Below, one piece after another: positions 59,036 through 64,000 of a stretch of 64,000 nucleotides of DNA. The first letter of the stretch is position 1, and the number at the start of each line of letters is the position of its first letter. A program made the translations under genes and the position numbers. Location of the stretch: the NCBI GenBank assembly GCA_963704615.1, contig OY969923.1, forward strand, positions 3,968,001 through 4,032,000. Direction: 5' to 3'. The notes beneath the pieces were generated by a model, which was given only the letters and a program-made list of their open reading frames with translations, had not been told where the DNA came from and ran no database searches. The DNA comes from Bog-756 sp963704615 (GTDB taxonomy: Bacteria; Actinomycetota; Acidimicrobiia; Acidimicrobiales; RAAP-2).

Positions 59036-59626
59036 CTAGGCCGGGACACCGGCGTGAGCATGGATAGCCCGGAGATTGCGCAGGCGTTCGTCGACGTCAA
59101 GGCCATATCCCACCACGAACTCGGCCGGGATGTGAAACCCGACGTAGGCCAGGTCGACCTCGGTGCGCTGCTGTCCGTCCTTGACCAGGAGCGCGCACAC
59201 CTCGAGGCTGGCCGGTCGACGGGCCAGCAGATAACGCTGGAGGTAATTGAGGGTGAGCCCGCTGTCCACGATGTCCTCGACCACCACGACGTGACGATCG
59301 GCCAGGTCGACGTCGAGGTCTTTCACGATACGGACCACCCCCGAGGTGCGGGTGGCGCTCCCGTAAGAGGACACCGCCATGAAGTCGACCTCGACGGGAA
59401 GGGTGATGGCCCGCGACAGGTCGCTCATGAACATGAAGGCACCCTTCAGCACCCCAACCAGCAGTGGCGGTCGCCCGGCGTAATCGGCGGAGATCCGAAC
59501 GCCCAACTCGGCGATGCGCGCCTGGAGGTCCGCTTCCGAGACGATCACCCGGCCCACCGCGGGGTCCTGCTCGAGACCCACCGAGGCCCGGTTGTCCGCG
59601 GCGACGGCCTCATCACCTCCGGTCAT
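59036..59626 (-). CDS. hpt: Hypoxanthine phosphoribosyltransferase
   Basis: 196 residues from ATG 59626; an upstream ATG at 59677 would add 17 residues but overlaps tilS more. Salvages hypoxanthine/guanine with PRPP. The PRPP loop is HVVVVEDIVDSGLTLNYL, the N-terminal flap has VGVLKGAFMFMSDLSRAI, and FVVGYGLDVDERLRNL ends the protein as in the family. Its 5' end overlaps the end of tilS by 14 bp. tilS-hpt adjacency is very widespread in bacteria. Guanine nucleotide salvage may feed folE, which needs GTP, directly downstream. Confidence 0.92.
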   Translation of the reverse strand: MTGGDEAVAADNRASVGLEQDPAVGRVIVSEADLQARIAELGVRISADYAGRPPLLVGVLKGAFMFMSDLSRAITLPVEVDFMAVSSYGSATRTSGVVRIVKDLDVDLADRHVVVVEDIVDSGLTLNYLQRYLLARRPASLEVCALLVKDGQQRTEVDLAYVGFHIPAEFVVGYGLDVDERLRNLRAIHAHAGVPA

Positions 59627-60551
59627 CACGGTGCGACTGTACCGGAGTGTCGCGTCCGTCCGATCCGCCGTCGTCATCGACCGCCGTCACCGGTGCCACC
59701 GTCAGCCGCCCGCCCGAGCGGGCCACGCGCCGACCGCCCGACGTCTCGACGGCCCGGCGCTCGCCGCGAGCCACATCCAGAACTCGCTCCACCGCGTCGA
59801 GCGGAGGTGGATAGGGGCCGGACCCGGCGAGCCAGTCCCGAACGGTGCGTCGGCCCACGGCACCAGGCGAGGCGGCCACCGCGGCCGCGTCGTGGGGGTC
59901 GATCAACGAGGCCACCGCGCCCAGGATGTCGGCATCCCCGGCCAGGACTCCGGCTTGGCGGGCCAGCACCGGGACCACGTCGCGCCCGGCGATGGCCGAG
60001 CACAGGGGCAGGAGCTCGTGGCGGATCCGGTTGCGGACGAAGCGGGGGTCGTCGTTGGTCGGGTCGTGCACCGGTACCAGCCCGAGGTCGTCGCACAGGG
60101 CGACGGTGTCGGCCCGGCGGAGGGCCAACAGAGGATGCCGGGGGCCGGCCCGCATCCCGGCCAGACCGTTGACGGCGGCACCGCGCAGGAGGTTGGCCAG
60201 CACCGTCTCGGCCTGATCGTCGGCCGTGTGGCCGGTGGCGGCATCGGGTCCGAGCACCTGGTGCCGGGCGGCCCGAGCCCGGGCCTCGAGGTTGGGACCG
60301 TCACGCAGCTCGACCCGTTCCGACCGGGAGGCCGCGCCCAGCCGCCGGGCCGCCGCCGCCACCACCTCGGCTTCGGCGGCCGAGCCCGACCGCAGCCCAT
60401 GGTCCACGTGCACCGCGGTCACCCGGCAGCCGGCGGCCACGGCCAGGGCCAGCAGAGCCAGGGAGTCGGGGCCCCCGGAGACGCCGCACACCAGGGGCGT
60501 ACCCGGCTCGGGGAACGTGCACCGCCCGAGCAGGCTGACGGTCAGGGACAT
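59613..60551 (-). CDS. tilS: tRNA(Ile)-lysidine synthetase
   Basis: 312 residues. Modifies C34 of the tRNA-Ile(CAU) anticodon to lysidine with ATP and lysine. PP-loop SGGPDSLALLALA near residue 24, VHVDHGLRSGSAAEAEVV, EARARAARHQVL, ATGHTADDQAETVL, and VHDPTNDDPRFVRNRIRHELLP are the family landmarks. The C-terminal domain after about residue 210 is short and diverged, as in other actinobacteria. ATG 60551 is 14 bp after the metalloprotease-like gene. The final residues run into the hpt overlap. Confidence 0.93.
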   Translation of the reverse strand: MSLTVSLLGRCTFPEPGTPLVCGVSGGPDSLALLALAVAAGCRVTAVHVDHGLRSGSAAEAEVVAAAARRLGAASRSERVELRDGPNLEARARAARHQVLGPDAATGHTADDQAETVLANLLRGAAVNGLAGMRAGPRHPLLALRRADTVALCDDLGLVPVHDPTNDDPRFVRNRIRHELLPLCSAIAGRDVVPVLARQAGVLAGDADILGAVASLIDPHDAAAVAASPGAVGRRTVRDWLAGSGPYPPPLDAVERVLDVARGERRAVETSGGRRVARSGGRLTVAPVTAVDDDGGSDGRDTPVQSHRDDRR

Positions 60552-60565
60552 CGCCCTTTGTCAGC

Positions 60566-61693
60566 TCAGCCGGACAGCACGGGAGCGGCGCCGACACGGG
60601 AGATCCACTCCGAAGGATTGCGGATCTCCACCAGCGAGGGCAGCCATTCCGGACCCTGCCAGGCCCGGTCGAGCAGCTCGGGGCCGCCGGAATCCTCCAC
60701 CGCGGCGATGAAGCGTTCGCCCTCCTCGTACTGGCGCAGTTTGGCCTCGATGCCGATCAGCTGTTGGAGGAGGCGGGCCGGTCCACGGGTCTGCTTGCGA
60801 CGCTGGCGCAGCACCTCGGAGAACCGCGCCGCGCTGGGAATGTCGGCGGCACCGGCCCGGTCCATGGTCACGTCCCCGTGCCCCTCCAGCAAGCTCATCA
60901 GAGCCTGAATCCGGTGGAGACCTTCGAGCTGTTCGGGCGTGGCCACCAGGCCGAGGGCGCCGCTGTCCCGCAGCGGGTTGCGCCCGGCCATGATCTCCTC
61001 GGTCATCCGTCGCAGTGCTTCGGCAAATCGTGACGGGTCGGGCTCGAGCGAGCCGATGCCCTCGTCGACCAGCGAGACGAAGTAGTCGCGCATCCAGGGG
61101 ATGGCGGTGAACTGACAACGATGGGTCACTTCGTGGAGGGCCAACCACAAGCGGAACTCACGGGGCTCGAATCCATGCAGCTGTTCGAGGGCTACCACGT
61201 TCGGTCCCACGAAGTAGACCAAGTCCTGGTCCTCGACGGCGTCCTCGGTGAGCAGCAGATCGTATTGACCGAGGACCCGGGTGGACAGCCAACCGAGCAC
61301 CAGGCCCATCTGGGTGCCGGTGACAGCCCGTCCCGCCGAGGCCAGCGGTCCAGCCAGGCGTGCGGTCACCGGATTGGTGGCGGCCACCCGAGCCGGATCC
61401 AGCTTGTCCAGATGGGGACCGACCAGTCGTTGGAAGCTGGAGACGTTGGCATGAACCCATCCGGCCCGGTCGGTGACCCGGGCCCGGGCCGGGCCCGATG
61501 CGGACCGCAACCCGGTGGACGCGGCCACCAGTTCCTCGGCCTGACGGGTCAACTCTTCGAAGTCCCGTTGGAGGAGGTCGGGGCGATAAGGGACGGGTAG
61601 CCGGCTGCGGTTCCCGACCCATCCGGCCACTCGCTCGGCGGTGTCCCAAGCCACTGCGCCCGACCCGCCCGACGCCCCTCCCGATTCGGTCAC
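60566..61693 (-). CDS. Zinc-dependent metalloprotease-like protein (DUF2342 / F420-associated family)
   Basis: 375 residues from GTG 61693 (ORF open to 61723). It contains a single H-E-x-x-H zinc motif, LALHEVTHRCQFTAIPWMRDYF, near residue 190, embedded in a helical context with GTQMGLVLGWLSTRVLGQYDLLL, the features of the actinobacterial DUF2342 family annotated as putative hydrolases or coenzyme F420-associated proteins. The third ligand may be the Glu in SLLEGHGDVTMD. These genes regularly precede tilS-hpt in actinobacteria. Substrate not known; no signal peptide, so probably intracellular. First gene of the vitamin run. Confidence 0.85.
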   Translation of the reverse strand: MTESGGASGGSGAVAWDTAERVAGWVGNRSRLPVPYRPDLLQRDFEELTRQAEELVAASTGLRSASGPARARVTDRAGWVHANVSSFQRLVGPHLDKLDPARVAATNPVTARLAGPLASAGRAVTGTQMGLVLGWLSTRVLGQYDLLLTEDAVEDQDLVYFVGPNVVALEQLHGFEPREFRLWLALHEVTHRCQFTAIPWMRDYFVSLVDEGIGSLEPDPSRFAEALRRMTEEIMAGRNPLRDSGALGLVATPEQLEGLHRIQALMSLLEGHGDVTMDRAGAADIPSAARFSEVLRQRRKQTRGPARLLQQLIGIEAKLRQYEEGERFIAAVEDSGGPELLDRAWQGPEWLPSLVEIRNPSEWISRVGAAPVLSG

Positions 61694-61762
61694 GCCGACC
61701 AGTGTAGGGACCCCGGCAAACAACCGGCCGTCATGGCGACGCCCGTCCGATCCGGGCGGTCG

Positions 61763-62071
61763 CTAATTGCCCTGGTGGCTGTGCTCGTCGCGCAGCGCGG
61801 CGGCCACCCGCTCGATGAGGGTTTCGGGAACCCGGTCCTTGCAACGGCTGGCTACCACCCGGCGCAGTTCGGCTTCGAATCCGTAGGCGCCGACACAGGG
61901 CCCGCACAGATCCAGGTGCCGCTGGATCTCCACCCGCCTCTGTTCGGTGAGCTCGCCGTCGAGGTAGAAATACAGCCGCTCGATGGTCTCGTCGCAGTCG
62001 ACAAAACCCGCCGGCCGGTCGTCATCGTCCGCCGCACCTACCGGACCGCTCGCTACTTCCGAATCTCCCAC
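61763..62071 (-). CDS. rsrA: Zinc-binding redox-sensing anti-sigma factor
   Basis: 102 residues from GTG 62071, with AGGTAGGGAGAG upstream. A ZAS-type anti-sigma factor: C26, then H52-x3-C56-x2-C59 (QRHLDLCGPC), the zinc site that in RsrA is opened by disulfide stress, releasing the sigma factor. It follows sigR by 14 bp in the usual sigR-rsrA operon. The first 22 residues are an acidic non-conserved lead. The presence of ergothioneine genes in the same window fits a thiol-stress network, although mycothiol genes are not seen here. Confidence 0.88.
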   Translation of the reverse strand: MGDSEVASGPVGAADDDDRPAGFVDCDETIERLYFYLDGELTEQRRVEIQRHLDLCGPCVGAYGFEAELRRVVASRCKDRVPETLIERVAAALRDEHSHQGN

Positions 62072-62085
62072 TGGTGGCGCTCTCC

Positions 62086-62664
62086 CTACCTGGCCTTGTC
62101 GGTCGCCCCTACCAGGCCCCGTGACCTTCCACGATCGACCAACGCCTTCTGGAGCGCTTTTCTTCCGCGGTGGATCCTGCTCATCACCGTCCCGATGGGC
62201 ACATCGGTGATCTCGGCGATCTCCTTGTACGAGAATCCTTCGACATCGGCCAACAGGACGGCCATCCGGAACGACTCGGGGAGGGCCTCGATGGCGGCCT
62301 TCACGTCGGTGTCGGTGAAGCGGTCGAGGGCTTCGTCCTCGGCGCTGCGGCCCAGGCCCGAGTTCTGGTCGCCGGCCAGATGGCGGTAGAGGTAGAGGTC
62401 CTCGACATCCTCGACATCGGCGATCTCCGGGCGCCTCTTCTTGGCCCGGTAGCTGTTGATGTAGGTGTTGGTGAGGATGCGGTAGAGCCAGGCCTTGAGG
62501 TTGGTCCCCAACTCGAAGCTGCCAAAGGCCCGGTAGGCCTTGAGATAGGTCTCCTGCACCAGGTCCTCGGCATCCGCCGGGTTCCGGGTCATGCGCAGAG
62601 CGGCCGTGTACAGGGCGGGCATGAACTCCATCGCGAGATCGGAGAAAACCGCCTGATCGGCCAT
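62086..62664 (-). CDS. sigR: ECF RNA polymerase sigma factor, SigR/SigH (RpoE) type
   Basis: 192 residues. Sigma region 2 begins YTAALRMTRNPADAEDLVQETYLKAYRAFGSF and GTNLKAWLYRILTNTYINSYR. Region 4 reads IEALPESFRMAVLLADVEGFSYKEIAEITDVPIGTVMSRIHRGRKAL. This spelling is that of the SigR/SigH group that pairs with RsrA and governs thioredoxin, mycothiol and Clp genes in other actinobacteria. ATG 62664. An autoregulated GGAAT-N-GTT promoter was looked for upstream and not found. Divergent from the amidohydrolase gene across 156 bp. Confidence 0.92.
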   Translation of the reverse strand: MADQAVFSDLAMEFMPALYTAALRMTRNPADAEDLVQETYLKAYRAFGSFELGTNLKAWLYRILTNTYINSYRAKKRRPEIADVEDVEDLYLYRHLAGDQNSGLGRSAEDEALDRFTDTDVKAAIEALPESFRMAVLLADVEGFSYKEIAEITDVPIGTVMSRIHRGRKALQKALVDRGRSRGLVGATDKAR

Positions 62665-62820
62665 GGAAGCACCCTACACAGCAGGAGCGACATCCTGGGC
62701 CGCGAGCCCCCGACGTGGCCCTTCGTCCCGCCCGGAAGGGCCCGGGGGCAGGCATCCGTGCGGCGGATGTTCGACCGATTCTGTACTCTTCGATGAGGAG
62801 AAAGCAGAGGGAGAGCCGTG

Positions 62821-64000
62821 ATGGAGATCGACGAGATGGTGATGGTGAGCGTGGACGACCACGTCGTGGAGCCACCGGAGCTGTTCGCCGGGCGCCTCCC
62901 CGCCAAGTACGCAGACCTGGCGCCCACGTTCACCACCAACGAGGACGGCACCAACGCCTGGCTGTACGAGGGCCAGGTGTTGAACAATGTGGCGTTGAAC
63001 GCCGTGGCCGGGCGGCCCCGCGAGGAGTACGGGCTCGAGCCCACCTCCTTCGAGCAGCTGCGTCCTGGTTGCTATGACATCGACCAGCGGATCAAGGACA
63101 TGGACGCCAACGGCGTTTTGGGATCGCTCTGTTTCCCCTCGTTCCCCCAGTTCTGCGGCCAGCTGTTCGCCCGCACCAAGGACAAGGACGTGGCCCTGGC
63201 CATGGTGCAGGCGTACAACGACTGGCACATCGACGAATGGTGCGGGACCTATCCGGGTCGGTTCATCCCCTGCCCCCTCCCCGCCATCTGGGATCCTCAG
63301 GTGCTGGCGGCCGAGGTGCGCCGGACGGCGGCCAAGGGCGCCCACGCCGTGACCTTCTCCGAGAACCCCTCGAAACTCGGTTGGCCGAGCATCCACTCGG
63401 ACTACTGGGACCCGTTCTGGCAGGCGTGCAGCGACGAGGCCGTGGTGGTGTGCATGCACATCGGATCGTCCTCGGAGATCGTGATCACCTCGGCCGACGC
63501 CCCCATCGACTGTCTCATCACCCTGACACCGATGAACATCGTGCAAGCTGCGGCCGACCTGGTGTGGTCCCCGGTCCTGCGCAAGTTCCCCGAGCTCAAG
63601 GTGGCGCTGTCGGAAGGCGGCATCGGCTGGATCCCGTACTTCCTCGAGCGGGTCGACTACAACTACGACCGCCACCACGCCTGGACGGGACAGGACTACG
63701 GCGACCAGCTTCCCAGTGAGGTCTTCAACCGCCATGTTCTGACCTGTTTCATCGACGACAAATTCGGTGTCGCCAGCCGCGAGTACCTCGACATGGACAA
63801 CGTGATGTGGGAGTGCGACTATCCGCATTCCGACTCGACGTGGCCGACCTCCCCCGAGACCCTGGCCGAGGGCCTGGGTGGGATGACCGATCACGACATC
63901 GACCGGATCTCCCATCTCAACGCCATGCGCCACTTCCACTACGACCCCTTCAGCGCACTGGGCGGCAAGGAGAACTGCACCGTCGGGGCCCTGCGGCAAC
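62821..64000 (+). CDS. Amidohydrolase_2 family metal-dependent hydrolase (partial, runs off the window)
   Basis: At least 393 residues; no stop before the window edge. ATG 62821 follows AGAGGGAGAG by a few bases. An N-terminal SVDDHVVEPPELF, corresponding to the D-x-H metal strand, then QRIKDMDANGVLGSLCFPSFPQFCG, YNDWHIDEW, VVVCMHIGSSSE with the next metal His, FPELKVALSEGGIGWIPYFLERVDYNYDRHH, and WECDYPHSDSTWP with the late Asp. This is the ACMSD/PtmA-like amidohydrolase_2 group, with decarboxylase or hydrolase activities on aromatic or steroid compounds. Members of this kind are numerous in Acidimicrobiia and mycobacteria. Substrate unknown. Confidence 0.9.
   Translation, partial: MEIDEMVMVSVDDHVVEPPELFAGRLPAKYADLAPTFTTNEDGTNAWLYEGQVLNNVALNAVAGRPREEYGLEPTSFEQLRPGCYDIDQRIKDMDANGVLGSLCFPSFPQFCGQLFARTKDKDVALAMVQAYNDWHIDEWCGTYPGRFIPCPLPAIWDPQVLAAEVRRTAAKGAHAVTFSENPSKLGWPSIHSDYWDPFWQACSDEAVVVCMHIGSSSEIVITSADAPIDCLITLTPMNIVQAAADLVWSPVLRKFPELKVALSEGGIGWIPYFLERVDYNYDRHHAWTGQDYGDQLPSEVFNRHVLTCFIDDKFGVASREYLDMDNVMWECDYPHSDSTWPTSPETLAEGLGGMTDHDIDRISHLNAMRHFHYDPFSALGGKENCTVGALRQ

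Noticed and set aside
62665..62820. SigR autoregulatory promoter upstream of sigR
   Set aside because: No GGAAT-N16-18-GTT arrangement could be found on the minus strand.
62674..63999. Minus-strand frame opposite the amidohydrolase
   Set aside because: The plus-strand product has clear amidohydrolase motifs; this frame is a shadow.

Overview
The window is high-GC DNA from an actinobacterium (Actinomycetota). The evidence is the gene set: ClpC, CarD, a RadA-DisA pair, a SigR/RsrA redox sigma/anti-sigma pair, glucosyl-3-phosphoglycerate synthase, EgtB/EgtD ergothioneine enzymes, and a tilS-hpt-folE-folP-folB-folK-panC-nadB-nadC-coaX vitamin cluster. The catabolic flavour of the left end (SDR, FadD19-like ligase, CYP124/125-like P450, EthD protein) and the absence of recognisable Mycobacterium- or Streptomyces-specific genes suggest a deep-branching lineage such as Acidimicrobiia. 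That placement is inference.

Layout. 1-12.9 kb: SDR and FadD-like ligase; a tandem pair of PD-(D/E)XK-type proteins, one with a degenerate active site; patatin; acyltransferase; methyltransferase; an EthD protein; a P450-TetR operon with a near-ideal promoter and a 33-nt palindromic operator; threonine synthase coupled to a MoaD/ThiS-like carrier; GpgS. 13.0-18.5 kb: a frameshifted MFS exporter with its TetR regulator and two matching operators, then otsA/otsB (trehalose) and a LytR_C-type protein.

18.56-30.4 kb: a region that looks like a decayed genomic island. It starts at tRNA-Thr(UGU) with an IS481-type remnant directly behind it. It holds assorted single genes (secreted esterase, three GNAT acetyltransferases, an MTHFR-like protein, two methyltransferases, a secreted-repeat lipoprotein, a TmrB-like kinase, an isoprenylcysteine methyltransferase-like protein, a YdeI-like protein) and a group II intron. 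It ends with a tyrosine-recombinase fragment. By eye its base composition is lower in GC than the flanks. Two of its genes carry frameshifts.

30.5-47.3 kb: a SHOCT membrane protein, egtB-egtD, a 1125-residue cyclase-domain/ATPase/TPR/LuxR regulator, and DUF427. A minus-strand run radA-disA-carD-ispD-ispF-rlmB follows, joining DNA repair/c-di-AMP, RNA polymerase control, the non-mevalonate isoprenoid pathway and rRNA modification. clpC diverges from a polyprenyl diphosphate synthase. 47.4-50.7 kb: two related 134-residue secreted two-cysteine proteins around a 21-bp tandem repeat, then SRPBCC and sulfatase genes.

50.7-61.7 kb: a minus-strand vitamin/cofactor run, read from the metalloprotease-like gene through tilS, hpt, folE, folP, a pseudophosphatase-like gene, folB, folK, a DUF2520 protein, panC, nadB and nadC to coaX. 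Most junctions overlap by 4 nt. ftsH, panD and nadA are not present in it. 61.7-64 kb: rsrA and sigR, and an amidohydrolase cut by the window edge. No CRISPR array or rRNA was seen.
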